Under the pieces are notes generated by a model. The model saw nothing but the letters and a program-made list of their open reading frames with translations. It was not told where the DNA came from and ran no database searches. 64,000 nucleotides of DNA from Isoetes taiwanensis. Lineage: Eukaryota > Streptophyta > Lycopodiopsida > Isoetales > Isoetaceae. The DNA lies in the NCBI GenBank assembly GCA_021234155.1, contig JAJEKV010000523.1, positions 96,368-160,367 on the forward strand, read 5' to 3'. Position 1 is the first letter of the stretch; each line of letters starts with the position of its first letter. A program made the position numbers and the translations under genes. Shown piece after piece: positions 32,496-44,581 of this stretch.

Positions 32496-34082
32496 TGTGG
32501 CGTCCCCTACTCCCTATACGATGCACACATCATATCTGAAGGAGGAGCCTTCCCCTGGCGGACCGGGGGGCCATCCTGACTCCACTCGGTGGAATGAGCC
32601 GACAAGGGAAGAGTGGATGTGTCATTCACCCGTCTTCCATCGGGATTGACCTATCCTGTGAGCCTTGAATAAACAAACATGAGCACAAACTAACGGTGTA
32701 CATAAATACAACCACCCGGTAGGGGTGAACATAGCGTCAACATCACAAGAGATAACAACATCAATCATAAACAATAGCGAAAAGGGGAATCCTACCCAAG
32801 GCTCGGACTCAAAGGGGATGGGCGGCGGTTTGGGCCTCGGAGGTCATTGCGCATGAGAATTCATGGCAATGGATTTGGCTGGCATAGAACATAGCTTAGG
32901 GTAGTCCACACCATCGCCCCTCCACACACTTTTGCGAGTAGGTTGAAGAGCTTTGGGACCTAACAGTAGCTTGCAGGGTGAATAGCCCGGAGGGGCTACT
33001 ACTCTTGGGTTGCATCTCCCCAGCCCGGATGAGGCGGGGAGGGAAGTCTCCTCCCTCGGAAGCAACCATGCCCTTCAAAGGCGGCTAGAGAGCCCCTTTG
33101 CTCTTATTAGACTTCAACTCAATGGAAGGTGGCGCATCACCCACAGTGTCGAGCCCATGCCTTGCCCTGCGCGGTGACAAGCCATTAAGCCTAGCCCTTG
33201 AGACCCCGGTAGGCCTTACACACACCCGAGGAGGGTCGGGCGTGTAGGGACATGTTCTTCCTTGTCGGCCGGTGGGATCCCTCCACCCACAACGGTGGGC
33301 TCATTATGCAGGCATGCAAGTAATTGGGAGCTATTGGTGCTAACTAGGATCATCTTCTACACGACTTTAAGTCTCTACCCCCTTCCCAAGACATGGAAGT
33401 CACAGAATGAAATACATCCAACATCATAGGCGGAAATAGAGAATATCATCAAATCAATCTATCTACACCTTGAGTTAGATTGATTAGTTAGAACTTATGG
33501 CCTCGGGATCTATAAGGCTTCTAGAGTTGATCCTAACACATCAATTCGGCCTATTGCCATGCCCAAAGGCGGTTGCACAAATGAACAACTAGATTACGCT
33601 CCTTGACTGCTGGCGATCCTCGGGCGTCCATGATCTTGATCTTCTTTGGAGATGGCTCCGAATCGGTATCTGTTGGGCAAATCCGGTTTTGAGGCTAAGA
33701 ATGCGGATTGGAGATCTGCCTTGGCCAAAATGACCCAAAGAGAACCCTAAATGAGAGGATGGGAAGGAAGCTCTAGAAAACCCTAAATGTTAAAGATGGA
33801 AAAGGGTTTAGGGTTTAAGGGGAAAGCCCTTTTATAGAAACCCTTAGGGTTAGGTTAGACTTTGGCCAAATGGGATTTAGCCATTTGGCAATGGGGTCCA
33901 TGGGGTTATTAATTGTGTATGTTTATTTAACATGCACAACATTCAATGTTGCCCCTAGGTGCAACTCTTGCACCTAGGTGCAACCCTATACATCTCGCAA
34001 GTACATGTCATTCGGTGACATGCAGTGTGGACGTGATGTATAATATCATTATTCGGGTATATATCATCTTTGGAGCGTCACA
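32496..34082 (-). mobile_element. Locus B 5' LTR (about 1.59 kb)
   Basis: On the minus strand it starts TGTGACGCTCC at 34082 and ends GGGGACGCCACA at 32496, giving short inverted termini TGTG.CG/CG.CACA. It is followed at once by the primer-binding site. The whole LTR aligns with 62205-63775 of locus C through shared phrases such as 'cctacccaaggctcgga', 'gaattcatggcaatggattt' and 'ttctacccccttcccaa'. A TATA box (TATAAAAG on the minus strand) lies at 33829-33836, next to a run of 'ccctaaa' units. The matching 3' LTR was not found in the window. Confidence 0.75.
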
Positions 34083-34084
34083 TT

Positions 34085-34225
34085 ATACCATTTTGGTTTC
34101 ACCTTAATCCCTTAGGTGGCGATCCCTTGCTGTTGAGCATTCCATGTCCCACCATGTGTTGCATGGGACTCCTGCTTCACGGGTCTTGTGTACCCAAAGC
34201 ATTGCCCGACTTCCCTCATGATGAT
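34085..34225 (-). mobile_element. LINE fragment 2, part 2 (linker region)
   Basis: On the minus strand directly beyond the gypsy 5' end the sequence reads VPCNTWWDMECSTAKGS, like the W(W/F)D-EC linker between endonuclease and reverse transcriptase of L1-type LINEs. It continues the LINE piece at 45126-46480 that lies on the other side of the gypsy element. Confidence 0.6.
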
Positions 34226-34767
34226 TGTTAGTCTGTGCCTCACAGTGCAGGGACTATTCCTCTGACGGACGGGTCAAGCTCAAGGATCCCGATCAACCCA
34301 CGGGTCAGCCATCCAAGGCCCCGCAGAAGACCAGCGGCGACCTATCAAGAGGCGCCGCTCGGACAAGTGAGGGCCGTCACCGCCCGCGTCGGCGTCGCGT
34401 GATTCTAGGCACTTCAAGAGGCGCGCCAACATTCCAAATCGGGGCCTCCTTCCGAGTCGGCACGAGATCGGTCGAGTGTCTATATTGGGCCAAAGGCCAT
34501 TGTACTATATATATGAGTAGAGCTAGCATATGAGGGCTAGATGAGTTTTGAGTCTTGTCTCTCTTGATCTTCTCGATTCGCGAGAGCTCATGTATGTTCA
34601 TCATTGATATCAAAAGCATATCATTTTCCTCTCATTGTTCTTTTCGTTCCGTTTTTCTTCTTCTTGTTCTTTTCTTGCAAATCCGGCCGTGACATAGTCC
34701 CCAGTTCTCTGTTAGATCAAGGTCCTCACGGAGGCGTCTTGGGAGTTCGAACCAGAACCCCCAAACG
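34226..34767 (+). repeat. Gypsy 5' LTR
   Basis: It aligns with the 3' LTR along its length with substitutions and many small indels. A TATA box (TATATATAT) lies at 34506-34514. Its final CA is damaged (CG). No convincing primer-binding site follows. Confidence 0.9.
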
Positions 34768-34977
34768 CATGCGCTGCGGGGGTGCGATTCGTTTTTCCCC
34801 TTCTTACGTGCGCCATGCGTAGAAACTTCGCCCGGAAGAACTTCTTTCCCGGAGGCGCGTCTCGATTGGGCGCCATCATCGGCGGGGAAGGCTGTTGCGT
34901 GACATGTATGGATCGCTTATGACATTGAGGAGGCCACATTAGGTCTAGGGCTCGGTCGAGCGCCACCCACCCTCGTG

Positions 34978-36560
34978 TCATGTCTCGTCCAAATTCTCCA
35001 CCTCAAAGCGTGCAAACATTGCTCCACGACCTCGGTCTCCTCATCACTATCGGGAGCCCTATCCGGCTCCACCGCTCAACCTTACTTTCATACCCCGAAC
35101 ATGCCTTCATCCATCACTCTTCTAGCCATCGCCTCTGCCCTTCACAACCATCATCTCCTAAGGGTGAAGCGGGGATATCCACATGTCTCTTTTTGCTCCT
35201 CCCGGGATTTTTCCTTCCCTACCTTTCCCACCCGCTCTTCACGTTTTACAATCTTGCAGACCTCAAACCCAATGATCGGGCACCTCCGGTAACCCCACCT
35301 CCGCCACCCCTTGGTAGAGGTCTTTCCGGCACCATACCCCCTCAACTCCATCTCAATATCCTCACTATCATGTTCGGTCCAGCCCGGCACTTTTACCTCT
35401 ACCTTTCGGACCCTTAAGGCGACTTATCCCACCTTTGGCAACCACGAAGGCAAACCTTTAGACCAAAGTGCTCGGGCCCACATGGAAGAATTTGAGGCTC
35501 ACAACATCGAATGGTCATCGCAACCTCAACTGAAATTCCACATCTTTTCCACCACATTGCGTGGCTCCCTCATCAATGGCTCATGTCCAGCAAAAAGCCC
35601 TTTGGAAACAAGATTGGTCGAAATGAAAAACTTTTCTTTCTCACTATGGGACCACGGATGATGATCAACTTCATCTCAAGCAACTCAATGACCTTCAACA
35701 AGAGCCCACAGTTCCGCGGGGATTTTGCAGGCCGTCTTCACATTACGCTTTCCGGCAAACTCAAGGAGTACCCCCACAGAGCGGATCTTGGTCGGTTTCT
35801 CCAGGACTTCCTCCATTCTCGGACTCATGGTGAATACACCTAAGACTTTGGAGGGGGCTATCGATCTTGTCAATCACTTTCGGTCAATGTTTCCTCGTGG
35901 CGTGGCTCTTGAGAGCTCCCTTTCATTCCACCCGTCATGGTTCCCCAGACTGGCTACTATTCAACCTCAACACGCCAATCCATGGGTTGGTCCCGGATCT
36001 GGTGCCATATCGCAAATATCAAAGGCCACTTGGCGAATGAGTGCAACTCCACCAATGGCCCGCCTCATTGTAAACGCAACATGTGCAATCATGCCACGGA
36101 AGAATGCACTGCGCACTCATCCTACACCTTTCGCAACAAGATGGTTTATCAAGTGCAAACAACACCTCGGCACCAATGCGCCATATCGGCCACCACCACT
36201 GCGCGAGCAACCCAATCAACTCTATCGGCAAGCGGGCAACAACGGGGACCCAACACCACGTTCTCCTTTTGATCCGCAAAAAAGCTTCGGTGTTATCGCA
36301 TCAAGAATGGGGTCATACCACCACGGCGTGTCCTCAACTTCCCAAGTTTGGTGCGGCTTTCGACACGAATCGGACCACATCGGTCCGCCTCACGGCTTAC
36401 CAACTCTCGGCTTGCTAATGGCAAACAAGGCCAGCGTCCGGTTGCCGGAAGCCACCTAGCGCCTCGGCAATCGCGGCTATCAACTCCGCTCCCGCCAATC
36501 AACCTGGATGGATCAACAAGCCACACGGGAAGAAATTTTTCGGGCTCTTAATCCTCCGAT
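34978..36560 (+). pseudogene. Gypsy gag region with two decayed zinc knuckles
   Basis: Open segments in alternating frames cover this stretch, starting with MSRPNSPPQSVQ at 34980. At about 36000-36045 the frame reads CHIANIKGHLANEC, which keeps CX2xX4HX4C spacing with the second cysteine replaced by alanine. A second knuckle-like string CKRNMCNHATEEC follows (about 36066-36110). CCHC knuckles bind genomic RNA in gag. Frameshifts prevent a single product. Confidence 0.7.
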
Positions 36561-36789
36561 CCGGCCATCAAATTGGGTTGGTTTGGTTTCATGCCGGAAC
36601 CGAGGCGTCCGTCCTTAACCGTTATTCCTAATGGCCCACGCACTTGCCTTTGCGTCCGGCGCCATTCCTCATCACCGAAGACAAAAGGTCCATTTTGCCG
36701 GACTTGGAGAAACTCATGCGAATGTCATGCCTAAAGTTAGCCAAAGCATTTTGAACCTCATGCAAGCTGGCGAAGGCCGCGACGTTGGC

Positions 36790-37530
36790 TAATGTCCATG
36801 CCACCACGAGCTCAACAACGACAAGGCGCACCTTCCGTCTCAACCTCCGGCTCTCGGATATATCCCAATATGTCGCTGCGGAGGTTGACCTACTCAAAAA
36901 GTTCTTTGCTTCCTTACCCGCGCTCTCACGCACTGTGGATCCGGCCCGATCCTTTTTCTCATGTGCCTCACGGAACTCCAAGAGGAGCTAGCCAAAATCA
37001 AAATTCCTTTAAGCTTGGCTACAATTTTGAAACTCATCACGCTCTCAAGGACCGGTTACCACTCATTGTTTTGGTTGGGGCTGTTGCTACCTCTACTCCC
37101 ACGGTCCATGCCACGGTGGGCAATCAACAAGTCAATCATGTTCAAATTGGCCGGAGGTAGGTCAATCTCACCGGATAAACTCCGGAAAACAAATGGGCAT
37201 CAAACAACTCTATAGGTGCCCCATATGACATCAAATTGGCCAATGGCCATATCCGAGACCTCAAGGCGTCACACCTCTTCTTCACATCAACATAGGTGAT
37301 CTGATTCCCCTTGGAATTTGGTGTTTGGAAGGTGGAAGATCGGTGATTATGAAATGTTGGTCGGGAGGACCTTTTCTCCGCCGGGCCAAGAGCATTCATT
37401 CTTTGGGGCCGCGGATGGGTTAGTCATCAGCGATGGTCACCTCAATGCCACCATGGACTTGGAAGCCGGCAAAATCATTTCCGTTGACAATGCTGAACCC
37501 TCTCTCTCTCCGAGCCGAGAGGACTAGGGG
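36790..37530 (+). pseudogene. Gypsy protease region (tentative)
   Basis: This stretch lies between gag and reverse transcriptase, where an aspartic protease is expected. An open frame 36792-37160 ends with LPLIVLVGAVATSTP, and a later frame has KLANGHIRD, like the VANG segment of retroviral-type proteases. The catalytic DSG/DTG triad could not be seen, so the call rests on position. Confidence 0.4.
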
Positions 37531-37865
37531 GCCAAGAATATTTATCAAGTTGGGCTCCACTGCGAAGCGCCTCTGTCATCCTACCCCGGTATGCTGATCC
37601 TTGGGGAGAAATGACTCTTGATCGGGACGGTTGTGGGCTTTGCTTGACCCTTACGGCTCCTTGCAATGAATCCAACGTGTTGATCACTTTTCGGAGCGAA
37701 CCTCCTAGCGGCTCACATTGCGGAAGTACATGCTGTCATGAAGCAACCTGCTGCTTGAGGCTTCGGCAACCTCTCTTTTCACCACGCGAGCGCCCGCATC
37801 CTGTTATGTTTCAACCTCCTGCTCATATTGTCCAGGACATGGAAGTTATCCCCATATTCGAGACT

Positions 37866-37984
37866 CACTACTACAAAAATAGGTAGAAATGGCACAAAAG
37901 TGACATTTATCCTCCTTTACAGGGCATAGCGTCACTTTTGTGCCAGGTCATAAATGGCACAAAATGGCGAATAAATGTCGGCCA
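37866..37984. mobile_element. CACTA-like terminal fragment with perfect 15-bp hairpin
   Basis: It begins CACTACTACAAAAATAGG, typical of CACTA transposon ends. TGGCACAAAAGTGAC (37890-37904) pairs perfectly with GTCACTTTTGTGCCA (37931-37945). It sits between the protease region and reverse transcriptase of the gypsy element. The opposite end was not found, so it is a fragment or a very short foldback derivative. Confidence 0.5.
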
Positions 37985-37989
37985 CTGTC

Positions 37990-38960
37990 CGGATCGCGCC
38001 AATCTTCCCACACCCTATCATTAACGGGCCGTCCGCTTTTTCAAAAGTTCAAACACATTTTTCGCCGAGCTTCTGAGAGATCTTGGGGGATCAACAAAAC
38101 CTTGGGAGAACTCACCATTCCTACCAAAGTCGATGCGCCCAGTCTAGCAGCGGCGATGCGGCTCAACCCCAATTCAGTGATGCGTCAAAGGCGGAAATTG
38201 ACAAAATCCCTTAGCTGCGCGGGTTTGATCTATGAGGTCAAACATTCTGAGTGGGTGAGCCCCATCGTCATTGCACTCAAACACAATGGTAAGATCCGCG
38301 TTTGTGTGGACTACAGAAAACTCAATCGACCCGCGGGCGTGATCATTTTTCCCCTTCCCTTCCGAGACCGGGTTACGGAAGAGGTTCTTTGGACATGAGA
38401 TGTACTCCTTCATGGATGGTTTTACGGCTACAATCAGATCTCAATCAAAGAATCGATCAACTCAAGACTACCTTCACCACCCAGGTAAAGTTTTTGCCTA
38501 CAAGGTGGTTCCTTTTGGATTATCAAACTCTCCATCCACGTTTCAGCGTATCATGCTCTCGGATTTTTCATGATTTTATGAAGGAAAATCCCTTCTTGCA
38601 AATTTTCAAGATGACTTCTCCCTCAGATTCCATGGCTGACCATTTTGGATAAATTGGAACTTCGTCTTTCGAAATGTGATGAGTCCCGGCATTAGTCTCA
38701 ATCAGAAATGCACCTTTGCGTCGCCGAGGTGTTGTTGGGACATGTGGTCGACAAAGCGGTATCACCACCGGATCTCGCCAAAAAATCGGGTGTGCTCAAG
38801 GCTCAAGCACCGGCCAATATCAAGGAAACACGCTCTTTCTTGGGTAAGGTCAATTATTACTCCACCTTCATTCACGGACTCGCAGGCCATTGCGGATCCC
38901 ATTCATAAACTCACGGGTGATGAATCCACGGGCTTGGAATTCCCGGGCGGATGCGCCTTC
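37990..38960 (+). pseudogene. Gypsy reverse transcriptase
   Basis: The 152-codon frame 37940-38398 contains INKTLGELTIPTKVDAP, then GLIYEVKHSEWVSPIV, KHNGKIRVCVDYRKLN and FPLPF. After a stop it continues as HGWFYGYNQISIK (the DGFSGYNQI motif), then AYKVVPFGLSNSPSTFQ in another frame. The polymerase YxDD-type motif is FQDDFS at about 38603-38621, where FLDDFS is usual. Frames break at least four times. Confidence 0.9.
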
Positions 38961-39400
38961 CAAGGTTGAAGCTCTTGCTTACTCGAGGCCCGGTTCTTGT
39001 TCCTCCTCAATGGGACAAAGCCCTTTTCATGTCCATAATCGATGTCTCGGCCTTTGCTATTGATTTGTTCTTTCTCAAGCATATGATGCGCGCAGCGACA
39101 AACCAAACCGCTTCGCCGCCGGAAGGAAACTCAATTAACGCAACTACTCGCCCGCAGGAGCGAAGCCTTGGGTTTTATTTTCTGCGTCCAACGCTTAGTC
39201 ACTATCTTTTTGGCGATCAAATCAAATTCTTTGTTGACCACCGGGCACTTCTTTACTTGATCAACAAATCCGCCCAGGGCGCATTGCACGTTGGGTCCTA
39301 CTTACCGCAAGAATTTGCACCTTTTGAAATTGTTCACAAGGTAGGCAAATCTCATGTTGTCGGATTATCTTTCACGCATCACCACGGATGATCCCTCTTT
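38960..39400 (+). pseudogene. Gypsy RNase H
   Basis: In the frame 38951-39391, the segment FFVDHRALLYLINK matches the usual (Y/F)VDHxALLYLVNK motif of gypsy RNase H. It is followed by LPQEFAPFEIVHKVGKS, which aligns with the LLLQEFDF..VYKPGK segment. The first part of the domain is weak, and the final HLSR motif reads SFTHHHG. The domain removes RNA from the cDNA hybrid in functional elements. Confidence 0.85.
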
Positions 39401-39619
39401 GGCGTCTCGGGCGCCTTTCTCGATGCTCAACTCTTTACGGTCACGGCAACACCACATTGGTTCCATGACTTTCAGCATTATCTCCTCACGCGCTCTTCCA
39501 CCAGGGCGCCCGCGCTCTCTCCGATAGCGACAATCCCGTCGACATCAATTTCTCGCGGTGGTCCGTGGACTACACCATGGTTGCGGGCCATCTTTACAAA
39601 AGGGTAAGGATACCATTCT

Positions 39620-40700
39620 TCGGTGTGTTTCTCCCTCATGAGGTCGGATATTGTCAGAAGCCCATGAAGGGCTGGTGGTGGTCATTTTCATGGTGACACT
39701 ACGACATAAAATCTTCTTCTTTGGTTATTTTTGCCCACGCTCTTCAAACTCGCTCCCCGCCGCGTGTGATGCTTGCCGGCGTGTGGGGCGACCACTGACC
39801 GCGTGGCGCTCTTCCTTTGCCAGCGCCGTCGCCGCGCCACTTCCCCGACCAAATGGGGAATGGATTTTGTGGGACCCCATCGATCCTCTGGCGGCACACC
39901 CGTGCCCGCTACATTTCAGTTCTGCCGACTTCACGCGCTACCAAATGGGCGGAAGCTTTGCGCGCCATTGACAACAACTGCGGCCGGCCGACCAAGGTCC
40001 TCTATCAACAAATCATCCGCGCGATTGACTGCCCCGCGGGCTGGTCGGTGATCGTGGTGTCCATTTTATCAATTATACCATCAAGGAGCTGCGGATTATC
40101 TCGATACATCATCACAAGAGCACACCTTACTATCCTCAAGGGAATGGTTTTGGCGAAAGCACAAACAAAACTACGGTCACAATTCTCTCAAGAAATTTGT
40201 GATGCTTCTACTTTGATTGGCAAAACAAACTTCCCTCTTGTTCTTTTGGGCTTACAATACTTGTTTCAAAAATAGCTTCGGTCACACCCTTTCAAATTGG
40301 TTTATGGTCAAGAAGCTCTCATGCGTTTGAATACATACTTCCAACACTGGTTTTCAACCGGCTCGCCCATAATCGCCTTTGCACTCAAAGAAAGGGTTTA
40401 TCAATTGGAAACAGTTGGATGAACTTAGAAGAGATGCTTATATTTAGTGTTCTTCATGGACAACGATTGCAAAAATCCTTACATGACAAGCATTTGAAGA
40501 CAAAACATTCAGCGAAGGAGATTTGGTTCTTCTTTATGATTCTCGGTACAAAACTTTTCAGGATGCTTGGATTTCGTTGGCTTGGCCCTTATCAAATTGT
40601 TTAAGTGGTTTCGACCAGTTTTTCAAGCGGCTGGAGTTAGATGGCACTCCATTACCTACAACGGTTAATGGCTTCGCCTCAAAACATTTCATACAGCGAA
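39620..40700 (+). pseudogene. Gypsy integrase and C-terminal domain
   Basis: The zinc-binding part reads HKIFFFGYFCPR and CDACRRVGRP (39690-39800). The catalytic core shows GNGFCGT (frameshifted from GMDFVGP), ATKWAEALRAIDNN (39940-39985) and YYPQGNGFGESTNK (about 40120-40175), which carries the third catalytic residue, Glu. The C-terminal part contains LVYGQEAL, FSEGDLVLLYDSRYKTFQ and WLGPYQIV, then DGTPLPTTVNGF, typical of the chromodomain-free end of plant gypsy integrases. Frames are broken. Confidence 0.9.
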
Positions 40701-40769
40701 AGTGCATCCACACGGAATCTTTGTTCGGACAGCATGCACACAACGGATAATTGACTAAACCAGCGGCAT

Positions 40770-43700
40770 ATTTATATTATAGGTGGAATTTTTTACAAAA
40801 TGTGGAAGTGACCGACTATTTCATATAGAGCGCGCCTATATACAAAAGCGGGCTCGAGCCCTATCTACTAAAGTCTAGAAGAAAAACCTTTCGGGGTTTG
40901 AGGCGGTGATCTTGAGATGTTGTGAGAGTTACTTTCGGGATCAGCGAAGGTCAGGGAACCACCTCCATCCCGTTGGTCTTGGATTCGGGGATGTTCGGCC
41001 ATCGGCACACCCGATACCGTCCATTCTCCGCCCACGGTGTGGCGGTTGAGAAACAATTCATCTTGGGGTAATCCACTCGGCGGTTTCGTGGGCATAATGC
41101 GGTCCACCGTTCGTTCAAACCGGCGGCATCTTTGGCGCCATCGGATGCCCGTTTACTCGGTTAGTCTTATATAGCCAGCGAGGAAGTCGCTTGTCGGCGT
41201 GGACCAATCCACATAAACTAGCGATGTTTTTTTTACCAATGCCAAAAATTGTTTCGTTTTGGCGAAATCTCTTTTTCCGCCGCATATCTAGCCATGGTGC
41301 CGCCCGACATTCCTTTTAATGATATCCCACGCCGGGTTGTGGCATTAAATGCCATTCCTTCTTTTCAGCCGTCCGAACATTAATGTGTGTTCTTTGGCCA
41401 CTGTCACATCCCATCATTCTCTCACGCCTCATCTCCACCGTTCATTCCTTCTCCTTTGTTGTTTGGGGACTTAGCCAAATTTTGCCTCTCAATCACCTCC
41501 TTGGCATCTTCGACAGACTGGCACCATCAGCGGTTCGCGGCTTAAGCCCTTATCATGCCCCTTAAGCCCACCGCGGCGCCCTAAACCTTCACCCCAAGTC
41601 TCTCTGTAGCCGTCCTCTCCGGATTCTTTGCTTCGTCCTCCGCCCCGCCTTAGAATCTTGTTCTTTCCACCAATCTTTGCCATGGCTGCCCCAAAATTTT
41701 CTACACTTCAAGCCCCTTTGCTCCCGGGGCCCAGCTCTTTTAGAGTTTCATCCAGCGCCCTTTCCATTGACCCTTGTTGGCCCGAATCGTCTGCGTCGCC
41801 GAGCGAACACTCTGGTCTCTCAAATGGAACTCAGGCTCAGAGTGACCAGGTTAAGGCCAGTTCATCGCTAACATGATCAACGTGCATGGATACCACGGTG
41901 GTCAGGTGGCACCACCATTGTTGACTCGCCCACCTAATTCGAGGTATTCCATGCGGCACCAGAAACCTTGTTTATCTTGGTCTGCCATCACGGATCTTGA
42001 TGTCAGCGGGATTTTGGTGCACTGCCCATCCGTCCTAAGCGTGCATCGCCTCCTGAAAATATTAACAAACCCCATGAAACTTTGTTAAAGTTTACGTGGC
42101 ATAATTCTATAGGTATTCTATCAAAAGAACACCCATATCAATAAACCTTTCTATAATATATTAGTCCTTTGCTACTCGCTCAACCCCCACATTGATTGGC
42201 CCCAATTCTTTGTTTCTGCAGTCTTCTCCAAGATCTTGGTACCACTTCTCCCCTCTGAGAAACTTACGTGGGAGGCCATCTTCAAGCCCTCATCTGTGTC
42301 ATTACTTTCCTCCCACAAACTCTCATTCTCAAAATTCCACTTTCAGTGATTCCCCTTCCTAAGACTCATCAAGTTGGCACTTCCGCCCTTCTTCTTGGTC
42401 ATGTCAACCTTCAACCACCATGTCCTTGTCTCCTCCTCCTCTGAGGAAACCAAGCACTCCTGGTCCTCCTCATGTGTCCCAAGCGTCACAAACAAGGCAA
42501 CATTGCGGCTCTCCACCACCACGGCACCCTCGTCGGTTGTTGTATGTCCCGATTATCGAGGATGCTCAAAGGCTGCTTTGTTCTAAAGTTAAAGTCCCAA
42601 GCTCTTATGAATGGGGTTCACCGCGGCCTGATGACTCCGGATGTGGTTGGCCAAGTAACCTTTAAGAAATTTTGCACAAGTTCAAACTTTGGGAAGCCCA
42701 ACTTCCAAGAAAAGCATGGGGCTCTCTTGAGGCAGCATAGATCTCAAAAGTGCCGCGAGGATCAGACCAGCCTACTTGTAGATCCAGGGCTCGGCTTCAA
42801 TCGAACTTGAGGCCTTATTGGAGCAACACAAGTCAAAGACACCCTCCTTAGTGACAAGGAGAAAGATATTGCTAAACTCAGCGCTTTGTACTCGAGCTTT
42901 GTGAAAATTACGGTACTCAAGTTCAACACTACGAGGCCTTCAGTTGCCTCTTTGCCCGGCTCAGCTCTCCACCTTGAGACTTTCATTAACATCCCTCAAA
43001 GATCAAACTTTGGAGGTTGAAAGCGAAAGCAACTTCTTGATGACGGCGAGGAATTTGCGTCTTGACTCAATGCCCACGGGCAAACCTCCTCCTGGAGTTA
43101 ACACTTCTGAGCCGGGGCAGATTGACCCGAACCGCATATACGGTAGAAAAGGACCACGGGTCAGTGACCTCGAACAACGGCTTCATGCAAACTATTGATG
43201 TGGTAGAGCTCGAACAAAACGAAGGCTACATTACCATTGCTCTCAACCTGCTGTTGGCTTACCCCATTCCTTCCGGTTATCACGGGTTATGTAGTTGCCC
43301 ATACCTCTTTCTTACGAAGTGGCATCGGCTGATGGTCCGTTGATGTTCCCTAGCATACCTTGAAGGATTTTCTTCGGATCGGCACGAACTCTGCGGTGAA
43401 GACAAAGGTTTATTTTATTGCCCTTTTTAGTCTTTGATCTCATTCCTTTGTGGCGTCGGGGATCACCTTGAGTTGTTGACCAATGGCATACATTTTCATG
43501 ATTTCTATCGCTTGATACACGGGACAAATTTGAGATGGGCCACATCCAGAACTTCGAGGGGTGACCCACACTTCAATGGTTGCTTTTGGATAACAACCCC
43601 TATCACGTCTAATCATGACCCAGACACATGCTCTTCATCAAGAGTACATCTGGGGACTTGCTCATCATTTGCCTCTCGGCAAGGCGAGCGCTACAACAAA

Positions 43701-44570
43701 TAAAAAATTATCACAGGACATCAGGATCTTCCCTTTGCACAAGTTTACATGCGGCTTTTGGCGGGTTACAATCAGCTGCGTGCTCGCCGGATAAAGGCGG
43801 TTCCCCGGGTTAGGATAAACCCTCTGTTTACTCGGCTCACAGCTTCGAGTGGGATCGTTGGTGCAAACAGATCACTTGCTTGTCGAATAATGGGGAGCGG
43901 GCGCCAGCCCGGCCATACGGTGGCTCCCTCTCGCGTGCTTCTCGGGTGCCCCTCCCACCCGGGTTTCTTACTTCGATTGGCGTCTTCCTTGCGGACCAAG
44001 GTCATGGATGGCGGGGAGTCCACTCGCCTCAAATCTCGGCGGATCTCCGGTGGGATCCCACCCGTCAGGCGATCGGCGGGAGGGATAATGCCACCTTAGA
44101 CCTCTTGAAACCTGGATCTATATTGCCCAATCTTGGCGTGGTTGGCAGCGGCCGAGGATGCCATTTATGGCCTCGACACCTTCTTGCAGCATGCCCACCT
44201 CCCACGACCCTTAGGTCCACGTCGAGGCGGGTTTTGTCTTGCTCTCAAGAGCCTCTGGTCGACTCCTCCTCAAATGCGTCCCATCTTTGCGCAATCCGAA
44301 TGCCGGTCGGTGCTTTTCGGTCTCCAGTTGCCTCCTCATGGAGTGCGGTTTGTTTCTTAAAAGCCCATGCGGCCCCTTGAAGATGGTGGCTCTCATTTTC
44401 TCATTGGCCCGATCACGCCCTTGGGCTCAACCTCCTCCTGCTCTTCAAAAGCGCCCGGGATCTCATTTGCGAGTTTACCATAATGGTGCCGTCCTCCTCC
44501 CGTGAGGATCCTTTGTCGGCCGGGGCTTCAGCCCTGGGAACACTTCCTCCTTTTCTTCACCCGGTGCGTT
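40770..44570 (+). pseudogene. Extra 3' region of the gypsy element with an unidentified sense ORF
   Basis: About 3.8 kb separates integrase from the 3' LTR. Sense frames include MAAPKFSTLQAPLLPGP (41683 on), a Ser/Pro-rich stretch (42374-42586), a heptad-like KDTLLSDKEKDIAKLSAL (about 42840-42890), RWATSRTSRGDP (about 43530) and a long open frame from 43880 to 44380. It looks like one frameshifted ORF of 800 or more codons, with a low-complexity start and coiled-coil middle. Some plant gypsy lineages carry such extra ORFs. I do not recognise this one. Confidence 0.45.
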
Positions 44571-44571
44571 T

Positions 44572-44581
44572 GGTGGGGGAG
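44572..44581 (+). promoter_or_regulatory. Gypsy polypurine tract
   Basis: GGTGGGGGAG directly precedes the TGTTAG start of the 3' LTR. This is the expected second-strand primer position. Confidence 0.85.

Noticed and set aside
35725-36459. 244-codon plus-strand frame as an independent host gene
   Set aside because: It lies in the gag region of the gypsy element and overlaps the frame that carries the zinc-knuckle remnants.
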